From Oscillospiraceae bacterium (GTDB taxonomy: Bacteria; Bacillota; Clostridia; Oscillospirales; Oscillospiraceae): a stretch of DNA of 64,000 nucleotides. Where the stretch lies: positions 27,073-91,072 of the forward strand of contig JAHHRZ010000009.1 of assembly GCA_020025515.1 (NCBI GenBank), given 5' to 3'. Shown one piece after another: positions 8,253 through 17,236 of the stretch. Numbering within the stretch: the first letter of the stretch is position 1; every line of letters starts with the position of its first letter. A program made the translations under genes and the position numbers. The notes beneath the pieces were generated by a model that ran no database searches, was not told the DNA's origin, and worked only from the letters and a program-made list of their open reading frames with translations.

Positions 8253-8583
8253 GATCCCTGTGGCAGCCGAAGCCACCCGGCCCGCAAAGGGCAGCGAGCC
8301 GAAGAAACAGAAAATCGCCCAGGCACGAAAGCCCGAAGCTCAACAGGCTGGCTTTTGCGTCTATCTCGGCCCCACCATCCTGGGCGTGATCCAGCATGGT
8401 ACCGTCTACAGCGGAACGAAAGAGGCGGCCCTGGCCTCCATCTCCCCTGCCGTCCAGCGGTATCCCCTGATCGCTCCCCTCATGGTGACGGGAGACGCAC
8501 TCCCTGCAGACCGCATCAAAGTCAAAACCCCCGGAAACCTGCTGTATGTGAACTATCACAAGCTGGTATCCGAATTGAAGTAA
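8242..8583 (+). CDS. Small tail-associated phage protein, unknown function
   Basis: This 113-residue protein has a start at ATG 8242 with AAGGAAGG 6 bases upstream; a TTG six bases earlier lacks spacing. The first 30 residues are Lys/Glu/Ala-rich and probably disordered (AEATRPAKGSEPKKQK). The rest is a compact domain with GFCVYLGPTILGVIQHGTVY and a C-terminal KTPGNLLYVNYHKL. Proteins of this type often sit just before the tail sheath gene in contractile phages of Firmicutes. No named domain is recognised. Confidence 0.6.
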   Translation: MNDKIPVAAEATRPAKGSEPKKQKIAQARKPEAQQAGFCVYLGPTILGVIQHGTVYSGTKEAALASISPAVQRYPLIAPLMVTGDALPADRIKVKTPGNLLYVNYHKLVSELK

Positions 8584-8602
8584 GAAGTAAAAGGAGGAAA
8601 CT

Positions 8603-10015
8603 ATGAATCACGGTGTATATGTAACGGAGCAGGCCACCAGCGTCAGCACCCCCAATGTGGCAGCTTCCGGCATCCCCTTTGTTGTCGGCGTTGCCCCTGT
8701 GCACAGTGCCGCAAAGGCAGTAAAGCCCGGTGTGCCGGTCCTGTGCCGCAGTTGGGACGAGGCTGTACAGCAGCTCGGCTACTCCGAGGACTGGAAAACC
8801 TATACCCTCTGCGAGTTTATGCACTCTCATTTTGAGCTGTATGGCTGTCAGCCCGTTATTTTTGTGAATGTGCTGGACATTGGTACCATGAAACAGGCCG
8901 TAGAGGCTGCCGATCTTACCGTCACGGATCATAAGGTGCGGCTCCCTATCGCTGCGATCAACGACGAAACTTTGGTAGTCAAGGCTGCCGGTGGCTCCGG
9001 CGACGCCCTGTCTCTGGATAAAGACTACAGCACCTACTACGACGGCGAAAATCTGGTGATCGAAGCGATTGCAGACGGCAGCTGCTACGAAGCCGCCAAG
9101 ATCAATGTGGCATACAACAAGGTCACCCCTGCCACTGTCACGGAGGTAAATATTTCCACGGCCATGGAGAGTGTGGAGCTGTGCCTCACCACCCTTGGTA
9201 CAGTGCCCGACCTGATCTGTGCCCCCGGTTACTCCCACAAGCCTACCGTGGCTGCTGTCATGGTTACCAAGGCTGCCGGCATCAATGGTCTGTTCCGGGC
9301 AAAGGCTCTGATTGACATTGATTGCAGCTCCGGCGGAGCTAAAACCTACACGGCCGTGCAGGAGAAAATGAAGGCCGGTAATCTGACTGACCAGGACGAA
9401 ATCTGCTGCTGGCCCATGGTGCAATTCCACGGCCACACCTACCACATGTCTACCCAGTTGGCTGGCCTGATGGCACAGGTGGACACCAAGAACGGCTGCC
9501 CCTACGAGTCCCCGTCCAATAAGCCCATGCAGATTGATGGTTTGTGCCTGGAAGATGGCACGGAGGTCATCCTGACTCATGCCCAGGCAAACAATCTCAA
9601 CAGCATCGGTGTTGTCACGGCTCTCAATTTTAACAGCTGGGTTGCATGGGGTAACTACACCGCTTGCTATCCCGGCAATACCGACATCAAGGACAACCTG
9701 ATTCCCGTGTCCCGGATGTTTGACTGGGTGGCCAATTCTCTGGTGCGCACCTTCTGGAGCAAACTGGATCGGCCCATGAATCGCCGTCTCATTGATACTG
9801 TGCTGGATGCATCCAACATCTGGCTCAATGGCTTGACCGGTGCCGGGTATCTGTTGGGGGCCCGAGCCGTGATGCTGGAAGCGGAGAACCCCATGGAAAA
9901 CCTCATGGCCGGTATCATCAAGCTGCACATCTACATGACCCCGCCTGCCCCTGCACAGGAGATTGATTTTGTCCTGGAATATGACGCCTCTTATGTGAGC
10001 GCACTCCAGGGCTAA
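8603..10015 (+). CDS. Contractile tail sheath protein
   Basis: This 470-residue protein builds the outer contractile sheath. The N-terminus (HGVYVTEQATSVSTPNVAAS, then GIPFVVGVAPVHSA) is the classic start of phage tail sheath proteins of the P2 FI type. The C-terminal region with MTPPAPAQEIDFVLEYDASY is also family-typical. It has a strong Shine-Dalgarno (AAAGGAGGAAAC). The gene shows that the particle is a myovirus although its head genes are lambda-like. It is paired with the tube gene 13 bases downstream. Confidence 0.95.
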   Translation: MNHGVYVTEQATSVSTPNVAASGIPFVVGVAPVHSAAKAVKPGVPVLCRSWDEAVQQLGYSEDWKTYTLCEFMHSHFELYGCQPVIFVNVLDIGTMKQAVEAADLTVTDHKVRLPIAAINDETLVVKAAGGSGDALSLDKDYSTYYDGENLVIEAIADGSCYEAAKINVAYNKVTPATVTEVNISTAMESVELCLTTLGTVPDLICAPGYSHKPTVAAVMVTKAAGINGLFRAKALIDIDCSSGGAKTYTAVQEKMKAGNLTDQDEICCWPMVQFHGHTYHMSTQLAGLMAQVDTKNGCPYESPSNKPMQIDGLCLEDGTEVILTHAQANNLNSIGVVTALNFNSWVAWGNYTACYPGNTDIKDNLIPVSRMFDWVANSLVRTFWSKLDRPMNRRLIDTVLDASNIWLNGLTGAGYLLGARAVMLEAENPMENLMAGIIKLHIYMTPPAPAQEIDFVLEYDASYVSALQG

Positions 10016-10028
10016 GGAGGACTGCACT

Positions 10029-10538
10029 ATGGATCAGAGTATCATTAACTTCGCCGTCTATGAGGACAGCACCGAATATCTTGGCATTGCGTCCGCCACC
10101 CTCCCCGATGTTACCTTTTTGACCCAGACCATTTCCGGAGCGGGCATCGGCGGCAACATTGAGGCGGTACTGGCAGGCATGGTGGATGCCATGACCCTTT
10201 CCCTCAGCTTCCGCGCCACCACCGCTCAGAATATCCAGCTGTCTGAGCCCCGCCGTCATACCATTGACCTGCGGGTAGCACAGCAGATTGAGGATACCGT
10301 CGCAGGGGTCACCGCAACCAGTGCGATTAAGCATATCCTGGTTGTCATCCCTAAGAGTGACAAGGGTGGCAGCATTGCTCCCGCATCTTTGGGCAATGGC
10401 TCCGGCGAGTATGCCGTCCGATACTGGGCCACCTACATCGATGGGACCAGAGTGCGAGAGATTGACCCTCTCAACAACATCTGCTACATCAACGGCACCG
10501 ACTACCTGGCCGGTGTCCGCAAAGCCCTCGGCAAGTAA
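10029..10538 (+). CDS. Major tail tube protein (P2 FII-like)
   Basis: This 169-residue protein forms the inner tube inside the sheath. Its length and sequence (SINFAVYEDSTEYLGIASAT-like start, then LPDVTFLTQTISGAGIGG and LNNICYINGTDY at the end) match the phage major tail tube family of contractile phages. It follows the sheath gene with AAGGAGG before ATG. A hairpin terminator lies downstream, so sheath and tube could be made in excess over the chaperone and tape measure. Confidence 0.93.
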   Translation: MDQSIINFAVYEDSTEYLGIASATLPDVTFLTQTISGAGIGGNIEAVLAGMVDAMTLSLSFRATTAQNIQLSEPRRHTIDLRVAQQIEDTVAGVTATSAIKHILVVIPKSDKGGSIAPASLGNGSGEYAVRYWATYIDGTRVREIDPLNNICYINGTDYLAGVRKALGK

Positions 10539-10552
10539 ATATCAACACGACA

Positions 10553-10582
10553 CCCGGGGCGAAAGAATCGCCCCGGGCATTT
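10553..10582 (+). terminator. Partial terminator/attenuator after the tube gene
   Basis: A 9-bp perfect GC stem (CCCGGGGCG / CGCCCCGGG) with a 7-base loop is followed by CATTTTG. It lies between the highly expressed sheath/tube pair and the low-copy chaperone and tape-measure genes. Because the T run is short, partial read-through is likely. Confidence 0.55.
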
Positions 10583-10598
10583 TGAAAGGAGTTTCATT

Positions 10599-11000
10599 AT
10601 GAGTGCCACAATCAACAACAAGTCCGATGTTACCATCGATCCCAAGGAGTACAAAGCAGCTATTCGTGACGCTACCAGATCCGTTGATTTCAGCACATAC
10701 ACCCACCATTTCAAGCGGCCGTTCCAGTTTGTTTCCGGGACAGAAGAACGGACAGTGGAGGAGCTGACCTTTGATTTTGGCCGTCTCACCGGGCGAGACA
10801 GTCTGTGCATTGAGGCAGAGCTTCAGGCACTGGGAAAACCCGTTGTTGTGGCCGAAATGTCCGGCGAATACCTGATCCGTATGGCAGCCCGTGCCTGTAC
10901 GGAGAAAATCGGTACTGATTCTTTGGCCAATATGCCTCTGTCTGACTTTAACCGCATTCGTAGCAGAGCACGCTCTTTTTTGCTGCACTCGGAGTTGTAA
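10599..11000 (+). CDS. Tail assembly chaperone gpE (zero-frame product)
   Basis: This 133-residue protein matches the phage tail assembly chaperone E/41/14 family, with VEELTFDFGRLTGRDSLCIEAEL as the characteristic block. The product binds the tape-measure protein during tail assembly and is not in the virion. It lies between tube and tape-measure genes, as in P2 FETUD. Near its 3' end, at 10976-10982, it contains T TTT TTG, a -1 slippery heptamer, which leads into an overlapping open frame. Ribosome binding site GAAAGGAG. Confidence 0.88.
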   Translation: MSATINNKSDVTIDPKEYKAAIRDATRSVDFSTYTHHFKRPFQFVSGTEERTVEELTFDFGRLTGRDSLCIEAELQALGKPVVVAEMSGEYLIRMAARACTEKIGTDSLANMPLSDFNRIRSRARSFLLHSEL

Positions 11001-11179
11001 CCTGCGACAGCGGGCTATGGCTCCGTAAGCAGTGCCTCATTATGGCACAACAAAATAACACGCCTGTAGATTTCTGGCTTTCCATCAACCTTCCTGAGCT
11101 TCTTCGATGGATAAAAGCCAATAACGCTGTTGTCCAAGAACAGAAGGAAGCCAAGGCGAAAGCCCAAAGAACACGATAA
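10599..11179 (+). CDS. gpE-E' fusion made by programmed -1 frameshift
   Basis: At T TTT TTG (10976-10982) a -1 slip moves ribosomes from the gpE frame into a frame that stays open to TAA at 11177-11179. The result is a 193-residue fusion: 128 residues of gpE plus 65 new ones. The extension contains NTPVDFWLSINLPELLRWIK and ends in a Lys/Ala-rich helix. Without the slip the E' frame has no Shine-Dalgarno of its own. Phage P2 is known to make E+E' by the same kind of slip, as lambda does for G/GT. The fusion is inferred from this layout. Confidence 0.82.
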
Positions 11180-11193
11180 TAAGGGGGGAGGAT

Positions 11194-14100
11194 ATGCCAT
11201 CCCGTAAAGAATTTGTCATGCAATTCCAGCTTAATGCTGAGTTGGGAAAAAGCTATAATAGCACCTTCTCAAAGGCACAATCAGAAATTGTGCAATTCCA
11301 AAATGAAATTGAGGCGTTAAATAAGACCCAGTCTGATATTGCTGCATTTCAAAAGCAGCAAGGCGCTGTAGATGCTACCAAGCAAAAATTGGAAGCACTT
11401 CAACAGCAGTACAACAACATTCAAAGAGAAATTCAAGAAACAGATAAGTTTTCTTCATCCCTTGAAAACAGGCTTTTGTCCAAGCAACAGCAGATAAAGA
11501 AAACCTCTGTATCTTTAGAGCAGCAAACTAAAAAACTGCAACAGATGAACACCACCCTTAAAGAGGCTGGCGTCAACACATCGAATCTCTCCCACGAAAG
11601 CTCTCGCTTAGGGGCACAGATCGAAGATCTAAAAGAGCGGCAGGAAAAAGCTGCCAGCAGTGCCGATAATTTTGGAGAACAGTCTGTATCTGCCTTTGAC
11701 GCGATCAATCAGGCCATTGCGGCTGCCGGAATTGCTGCATCGCTGAAGGAAATCTACGATTACTTTATCGACTGTTCCCGTGCATCAAGGGAATATGAAT
11801 CCGCAATCACTGGTGTCGCAAAAACCACCGACCTCACCGACGAAGAGCTGACCATGATGTCTGAATCCATTAAGGATCTGTCAACGGAGATTCCCGCTAC
11901 TACCGACGAGATTGCAGCCGTGACCGAAGCAGCCGGTCAGCTGGGTATCCAGAAGGATTCTCTTCTGGACTTTGCTGAGACCATGACAATGCTCGGCACC
12001 GCCACCAACATGACTGCGGATGAAGCAGCGACAGCACTTGCCAAATTCGCCAACATCACCGGCATGGCAGACAAAGACTATGGACGTCTTGGATCCACTA
12101 TCGTGGACCTGGGCAACAACTTTGCCACCACCGAAGCCGACATCACTGACATGGCAACGCATCTTGCCTCTGCCGGCACACTGGCTGGTCTGACAGAACC
12201 AGAAATCCTTGCTTTGTCAACTGCCATGTCCTCTGTCGGAATTGAGGCAGAGGCCGGTGGTACCTCTATGACTCAGACTCTCAACGCCATCGAAAAAGCT
12301 GTGGCAAATGGCGGAGAAGATCTTGAGAAGTTTGCACGCATCGCAGGCAAGTCTTCAGAAGAATTCGCCACTACATGGAAAAACGATGCCATAACCGCCT
12401 TAACCGACTTTATTCTCGGTCTTGGAAGGCTGGATGCACAAGGGGAAAGCACCGTTCTTGTATTGGAGGACTTGGGTCTAACCGGAATTCGACAGGGCAA
12501 TATGCTCAAATCCCTCAGCCTGGCTGCCGATCAGATGACTGGTGCAGTGAATACCGCAAATACTGCATGGCAACAGAATACCGCCCTGACCATCGAAGCC
12601 AACAAGCGATACGCCACCAGGCAGAGTCAGTTGACCATGATGTACAACGCCTATAATAATCTAAAAGTTGCCATCGGTGATGCCTACGCACCAGCACTCG
12701 GCAAGGCTTACAGCGCAGGTACGAAGGTACTGAATGGGATCACAGACTTTGTTGAGCTGCATCCTGGACTGGTAAACGCCGTTACAACCTTTGTTGGTGT
12801 CATTGGTGCGGCTACCGCAGGTCTTGGTGCTTATGCAGCCGCAACAAAAGTTGTCATTCCACTTATGAAGACATTAACCGCCATCCACGGTGTCAGTACA
12901 TTCATGGGTGTGGCTACCGCAATCGGAGCAGTAGCTGCAGCGGTTGTTGGAATCACCACTGCGGCTGATGATGGTATCCCATCTGTAAATGAGCTGACGG
13001 AATCTGCCCAGCAAATGGAGGAAACGCTGGACGAAGCAAATACGGTGTACTCCGATACGGTGGAATCGACTATGGCTGCCGCCTCTGTTGCTGATGACTA
13101 TATCACCAAACTGGAGCAAATGGGTGATTATGCAAGCTTATCCGCAGAAGATCAGCGAGAATACCACAACATCCTCGCCCTGCTGTGCCAGACTGTGCCG
13201 GAATTGTCAGATCAAATCGACCTGGAAAACAATGTGATCCGAGGTGGAACGGATGCCCTGCGTGCCAACACCGAGGAATGGAAGCGAAATGCCTTACAGC
13301 AGGCATATCAGGAAAAACTCACTGCCATCTATGCTGCAAATGCTGATGTGATGATCGAAGCAGAGAAAAACAGCATCGGACTGACAAAGGCAAACACGGA
13401 TCTGCAGGCGGCCAATGAAAAGTTATATGATTCCAATGTGCGCCTGGACGAGTTGCAAAAGGAATCCGTTGACAAGGCACAGGAATACTACGAAAAAACT
13501 GGTAAGTACAAAGATGCTACTGAGTTTTTGACTCAAGAATACTACGACCTTTGCGACTCTATCTGGTATACAGAGCAAGAAATTGAGAGTGCTGAGAAAA
13601 CTGCAGATGCGTACGAGGAGGCGATGGAGGCAGATGCAGAGGCTGTTGCAGCCGCAAAAGCAGAGATGGAGTTAGCGCAAGAAGCGGTACAAAACCTAAC
13701 TGGTGCAACCGAATCCGGTGCTTTTTCTACGGAAGAGGCTGCTGCACAATATGAGAGTGTCGCCGCATCCGTGGAAAATGTGATGGCCAAGGTGAATACC
13801 CTCACGGAGTCATACAACGAAGCCTATCAAGCCGCCTATGATAGCATTACCGGTCAATATGCCATTTGGGACGAGGCCGCAGAGGTTGTTGCAACAGACG
13901 CAGGGACTATCAATTCTGCTTTGGAGAGTCAGATTTCTTATTGGCATGACTATAATGCCAACTTGGAGTCTTTGCGGGAGCGTACTGGAGACATAGCTGG
14001 TCTGGGGGATTTAATTGCCTCCTTTGCGGACGGCAGCGCCGATAGTGTCAATGCCATTGCAGGTCTTGCATCAGCATCGGACGAAGATTTGGCTGCAATG

Positions 14101-14715
14101 GTTGAAAACTGGAAGGGGTTGCAAGCAGAACAGGAGCTTGCTGCCGGAAGTATTGCTGACATAAAAGAAGATTTTGGACGCATCATGGACGAGCTTGCTG
14201 CTGAGCTCGCTGCGGATATAGAAGCAATGGATTTAGGCACCGAAGCGGCTGAAAGTGCAAAGGCAACAATCCAGGGCTATGTAAACGCCGCCTATGATAT
14301 GCTGCCACAGGTACAGTCCGCATATGCCCGCATTGCCAGTGCTGCCACGGCTGCACTGACTCCCCCCAATGTCAACTCTGCTGGAAACATCCCTGGCTAT
14401 GCGGTCGGCACGGACTCTGCCGCACCTGGCTTTGCATATGTCGGTGAACATGGCCCGGAGCTGGTGTACTTTGGCGGCGGGGAGCAGGTTATGACCGCCG
14501 CCGAAACTGCTGCAATCCTTTCGCCTCCCACCCCAGTAGAAGCGGCCTATACCAGAGATCGTGGGCCGGTTTCCATCAGCGTTTCCTTCCCGATCCACGG
14601 GAGTGCTACACCGGGAACCGTGGAAGCTTTGCGTGAATACGGTGACGAGTTTGCGGAGCGGGTCATGGATGTGCTGGAAGATGCCGGAATTGAAACTGCA
14701 AGGAGGAGTTACTGA
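11194..14715 (+). CDS. Tail tape-measure protein
   Basis: This 1173-residue protein sets tail length and is ejected with the DNA. Residues about 15-165 form a long coiled coil rich in Gln/Lys/Glu. Residues about 185-530 match the TP901 tape-measure core (GVAKTTDLTDEELTMMSES, TEIPATTDEIAAVTEAAGQL). Hydrophobic segments near 530-600 (FVGVIGAATAGLGAYAAA) could insert in the host membrane. Residues about 700-900 are again coiled coil, and the C-terminus carries GYAVGTDSAAPGFAYVGEHG. It has AAGGGGGGAG before ATG. The stop overlaps the start of the gpX gene by one base. Tail length predicted from about 1170 residues would be in the usual myovirus range. Confidence 0.95.
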   Translation: MPSRKEFVMQFQLNAELGKSYNSTFSKAQSEIVQFQNEIEALNKTQSDIAAFQKQQGAVDATKQKLEALQQQYNNIQREIQETDKFSSSLENRLLSKQQQIKKTSVSLEQQTKKLQQMNTTLKEAGVNTSNLSHESSRLGAQIEDLKERQEKAASSADNFGEQSVSAFDAINQAIAAAGIAASLKEIYDYFIDCSRASREYESAITGVAKTTDLTDEELTMMSESIKDLSTEIPATTDEIAAVTEAAGQLGIQKDSLLDFAETMTMLGTATNMTADEAATALAKFANITGMADKDYGRLGSTIVDLGNNFATTEADITDMATHLASAGTLAGLTEPEILALSTAMSSVGIEAEAGGTSMTQTLNAIEKAVANGGEDLEKFARIAGKSSEEFATTWKNDAITALTDFILGLGRLDAQGESTVLVLEDLGLTGIRQGNMLKSLSLAADQMTGAVNTANTAWQQNTALTIEANKRYATRQSQLTMMYNAYNNLKVAIGDAYAPALGKAYSAGTKVLNGITDFVELHPGLVNAVTTFVGVIGAATAGLGAYAAATKVVIPLMKTLTAIHGVSTFMGVATAIGAVAAAVVGITTAADDGIPSVNELTESAQQMEETLDEANTVYSDTVESTMAAASVADDYITKLEQMGDYASLSAEDQREYHNILALLCQTVPELSDQIDLENNVIRGGTDALRANTEEWKRNALQQAYQEKLTAIYAANADVMIEAEKNSIGLTKANTDLQAANEKLYDSNVRLDELQKESVDKAQEYYEKTGKYKDATEFLTQEYYDLCDSIWYTEQEIESAEKTADAYEEAMEADAEAVAAAKAEMELAQEAVQNLTGATESGAFSTEEAAAQYESVAASVENVMAKVNTLTESYNEAYQAAYDSITGQYAIWDEAAEVVATDAGTINSALESQISYWHDYNANLESLRERTGDIAGLGDLIASFADGSADSVNAIAGLASASDEDLAAMVENWKGLQAEQELAAGSIADIKEDFGRIMDELAAELAADIEAMDLGTEAAESAKATIQGYVNAAYDMLPQVQSAYARIASAATAALTPPNVNSAGNIPGYAVGTDSAAPGFAYVGEHGPELVYFGGGEQVMTAAETAAILSPPTPVEAAYTRDRGPVSISVSFPIHGSATPGTVEALREYGDEFAERVMDVLEDAGIETARRSY

Positions 14716-14927
14716 TGCCGAAAACATACACGACCATCCAGGGCGATATGTGGGACAGCATTGCCTATTCCCAGCTGGGAGATGTGGCCTACACCGATAA
14801 GTTGATGAACCTGAATCCGCAGTACCGGGAGTATTACACCTTCCCCGCCGGTATCGTCCTGCACCTGCCGGATGCGGCAGAACAGCCTTCCGCTGCGTTG
14901 CCTCCGTGGAGGCAGGTGGCCGGATGA
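14715..14927 (+). CDS. Tail protein X, LysM-like
   Basis: This 70-residue protein starts in the stop codon of the tape-measure gene (TGATG). The sequence (KTYTTIQGDMWDSIAYSQLG, then LNPQYREYYTFPAGIVLHLP) is a LysM-like fold typical of P2 gpX, a small baseplate-associated protein thought to touch peptidoglycan. It overlaps the next gene by 4 bases. Position and size are exactly as in other P2-type tails. Confidence 0.88.
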   Translation: MPKTYTTIQGDMWDSIAYSQLGDVAYTDKLMNLNPQYREYYTFPAGIVLHLPDAAEQPSAALPPWRQVAG

Positions 14928-16249
14928 GCGATAAGGATATGGCCCGCCGCACCACAGCGGAATTTGTGTTTGCGGGCACCAATATCACAAAATCCATGGC
15001 CCCATACTTCTTATCCGCTACCTATACGGACAACGAAGAAGGCGAAACGGATGACCTGCAAATCAAGCTGCAGGATCGGGACGGGATCTGGGTCGAAAAG
15101 TGGCTGCGGGAAATTATCGACGCTGCCGCATCCTCTGTCCCCTCTGGTACCCAGTCTGAAACCTCCCCCACAGTTTACCAGGTCACTCCTGAAATCGGAC
15201 TGAATGTCCGCACAGGACCCAGCACCAGCTATGCAAAATTGGGTGCGCTGGTCTGCGGCACCGAAATCAAGGTGTCGTCCATCGAAAATGGGTGGGCGAC
15301 CATTGACTATGGCGGGGAAACCGCCTATGTCTGTGCCGACTATATCCGGCAGATTGGGGCGTCTGGGAGTGCTGCGGGTGCATCTCCACCACCATCCGGA
15401 TTTCATATCCAGGCGGTATTTGCCCGGCAGAATTGGAAGGGAGATGGAAAAGATACGGTCTTGGATTGCGGACAGTTTGAGGTTGACAGCGTGGAGGCCT
15501 CCGGGCCTCCCAGTGCAATCACCATCAAGGCAACCTCCCTGCCGTTCACGGCTCAAATCCGACAAACCAAAAAGTCCAAGGCGTGGGAATCCTACCACCT
15601 CTCCGGCATTGCAAAGGAGATGGCGGCTTCCAGTGGCATGGCCTGTATGTATCTGTCCAAAACAGATCCATATTATGGGAGAGTCGAGCAATTCCAGACC
15701 CCGGATATCTCTTTTCTGTCCACTCTCTGCCGTAACGCAGGTTTGTCGCTCAAAGCCACCAACAATATCCTGGTGCTTTTTGACCAGGCCATGTATGAGG
15801 GGAAATCCACCGTGCGGACCATTACCCGGGGTGACCGCTCATACAACCAGTATAAGCTCCGGGCCGGCACGGCAGATACCAAGTATGCCTCCTGCTGCGT
15901 GAGCTATACCGATCCTTCCACTGGAAAGAGCATTTCCGGGCTTGCCACCGTTGAGAACTACAAAGAGGACCGGAAAGATAATCAGCAGCTCAATATCACG
16001 GCCAAGGTGTCCAGCGTAGCCGAGGCGCAGGCTCTGGCCGGGAAGCTGCTGCGGCTGCACAACAAACTTGCAAAAACCGCCACATTTACCCTGCCTGGAG
16101 ACCCCAGTCTGGTGGCTGGTCTGACGGTCGGTCTTTCCTCCTGGGGGGCCTGGGACGGGAAATATATCATCACACAGGCCAAGCACACCGTGAGCAGTAA
16201 TGGCTACACTGTGCAGATTAAGCTTCGGCGGGTATTGGAGGGATATTGA
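14924..16249 (+). CDS. Baseplate hub protein gpD with inserted SH3 domain
   Basis: This 441-residue protein corresponds to P2 gpD (late control D), the trimeric hub that links tube and spike. The N-terminal part has NITKSMAPYFLSATYTDNEE and LQIKLQDRDGIW. The C-terminal part has KAWESYHLSGIAKEMAASSG, then PDISFLSTLCRNAGLSLKAT, as in other hub proteins. Between them, residues about 83-145 are a bacterial SH3 domain (EIGLNVRTGPSTSYAKLGAL, WATIDYGGETAYVCADYI), followed by a Gly/Ala/Ser/Pro linker. SH3b modules usually bind cell-wall peptides. I chose ATG 14924 because it gives the coupled ATGA overlap; GTG 14906 is possible. Confidence 0.87.
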   Translation: MSDKDMARRTTAEFVFAGTNITKSMAPYFLSATYTDNEEGETDDLQIKLQDRDGIWVEKWLREIIDAAASSVPSGTQSETSPTVYQVTPEIGLNVRTGPSTSYAKLGALVCGTEIKVSSIENGWATIDYGGETAYVCADYIRQIGASGSAAGASPPPSGFHIQAVFARQNWKGDGKDTVLDCGQFEVDSVEASGPPSAITIKATSLPFTAQIRQTKKSKAWESYHLSGIAKEMAASSGMACMYLSKTDPYYGRVEQFQTPDISFLSTLCRNAGLSLKATNNILVLFDQAMYEGKSTVRTITRGDRSYNQYKLRAGTADTKYASCCVSYTDPSTGKSISGLATVENYKEDRKDNQQLNITAKVSSVAEAQALAGKLLRLHNKLAKTATFTLPGDPSLVAGLTVGLSSWGAWDGKYIITQAKHTVSSNGYTVQIKLRRVLEGY

Positions 16250-16521
16250 TGGATTTAACATTTTTACTGGGCCGGCTTGTCCAGATTGGCACCGTCACAT
16301 CGGTGGAACCGGAATCTCACCGGGCTCGTGTTAAATTCCCGGATACCGGCATGACCTCCGGGTGGCTCTATGTCCTGCAACACCCCGGAGCTGATGTCCG
16401 TATCACACCGGATGGGCACACGGGTACGCTGGGTGTTTGGATGCCCATCATCGGCACCACCGTGGCGGTCCTGTATCTGCCAGTGGAAAACGGTGACGGT
16501 CTTGTATTGGGGGTGATTTGA
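16249..16521 (+). CDS. Baseplate assembly protein V, short form
   Basis: This 90-residue protein starts in the stop codon of gpD. It has the N-terminal OB-fold-like region of the gpV/gp5 spike family (LVQIGTVTSVEPESHRARVK, GWLYVLQ, IIGTTVAVLYLPVENGDGLV). P2 gpV is about 210 residues and has a C-terminal beta-helical needle, which is missing here. The short form may serve as a baseplate hub adaptor, with membrane piercing done by another protein. It overlaps gpU by one base. Confidence 0.8.
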   Translation: MDLTFLLGRLVQIGTVTSVEPESHRARVKFPDTGMTSGWLYVLQHPGADVRITPDGHTGTLGVWMPIIGTTVAVLYLPVENGDGLVLGVI

Positions 16522-16922
16522 TGGCAGTAATCGGTTGCCTTGGTGACATTGCGTTTGAGGTGTCGGACAAGACGCTGAAAACTATCACCAATATGAAATG
16601 GTCCGGATCTGCCCAGTACGCCACGCACCAGCGTCATGCCGGGAACGCCCTCACAGAGTTTGTGGGCATTGATCCGGATAAAATGTCGTTTGAAATCATC
16701 CTGTCCTCCTACCTGGGGTCTGATCCCGTGAAGGAGACGGCAAAGATTTTTGCTTACGAGCGCAGCGGAAAGGCGGTCCCTTTGGTAATTGGCAGCAAGG
16801 CATACGGCAAATACCGGTGGTCCATCCTCTCCCACGAAATGCACGCCTTGTCCTACGATGGTCAGGGGAATGTGACCAGTGCTACGGTATCCATCAACCT
16901 GCAGGAGTACATACGCCTATGA
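16521..16922 (+). CDS. Tail protein U (P2 gpU family)
   Basis: This 133-residue protein starts in the stop codon of gpV. It shows the gpU pattern (GCLGDIAFEVSDKTLKTITN, then WSGSAQYATHQRHAGNAL, and WSILSHEMHALSYDGQGN). In P2 gpU is a minor tail protein near the tube end. In P2 the U gene precedes D; here it follows V, a small reshuffling common in Firmicutes myophages. It overlaps the next gene by 4 bases. Confidence 0.85.
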   Translation: MAVIGCLGDIAFEVSDKTLKTITNMKWSGSAQYATHQRHAGNALTEFVGIDPDKMSFEIILSSYLGSDPVKETAKIFAYERSGKAVPLVIGSKAYGKYRWSILSHEMHALSYDGQGNVTSATVSINLQEYIRL

Positions 16923-17236
16923 TTTATAAAGTTTCCGCTGCAGATCTCAAGACCTTGCAGCTCAACGACCAGGATCCGACTGCATCGGTGCTGCAAAATG
17001 TAGCAGTGATCTTAGCAACGCCAAAGGGTTCCGTCCCTATGTACCGAGACTTTGGCTTGCCGCAGGATTTTGTAGATCGCCCTGCCGCAGTTGCAAAACC
17101 AATGATTTGTGCCGCAGTCAAAGAGGCGATCGAAGCCTATGAGCCAAGAGCACAGGTCCTCAATGTGTCGTTTTCGGAGGATCGTGCTCCAGGACAACTA
17201 ATTCCAATCGTGGAGGTGGAAATAATCAATGAGTAG
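16919..17236 (+). CDS. Baseplate wedge protein, gpW/gp25 family
   Basis: This 105-residue protein begins MIYKVSAADLKTLQL and contains the family signature in VAVILATPKGSVPMYRDFGL and PMICAAVKEAIEAYEPRAQV. Members (P2 W, T4 gp25) link the sheath to the baseplate and trigger contraction. It overlaps gpU at its start (ATGA) and gpJ at its end by 8 bases. Confidence 0.9.
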   Translation: MIYKVSAADLKTLQLNDQDPTASVLQNVAVILATPKGSVPMYRDFGLPQDFVDRPAAVAKPMICAAVKEAIEAYEPRAQVLNVSFSEDRAPGQLIPIVEVEIINE

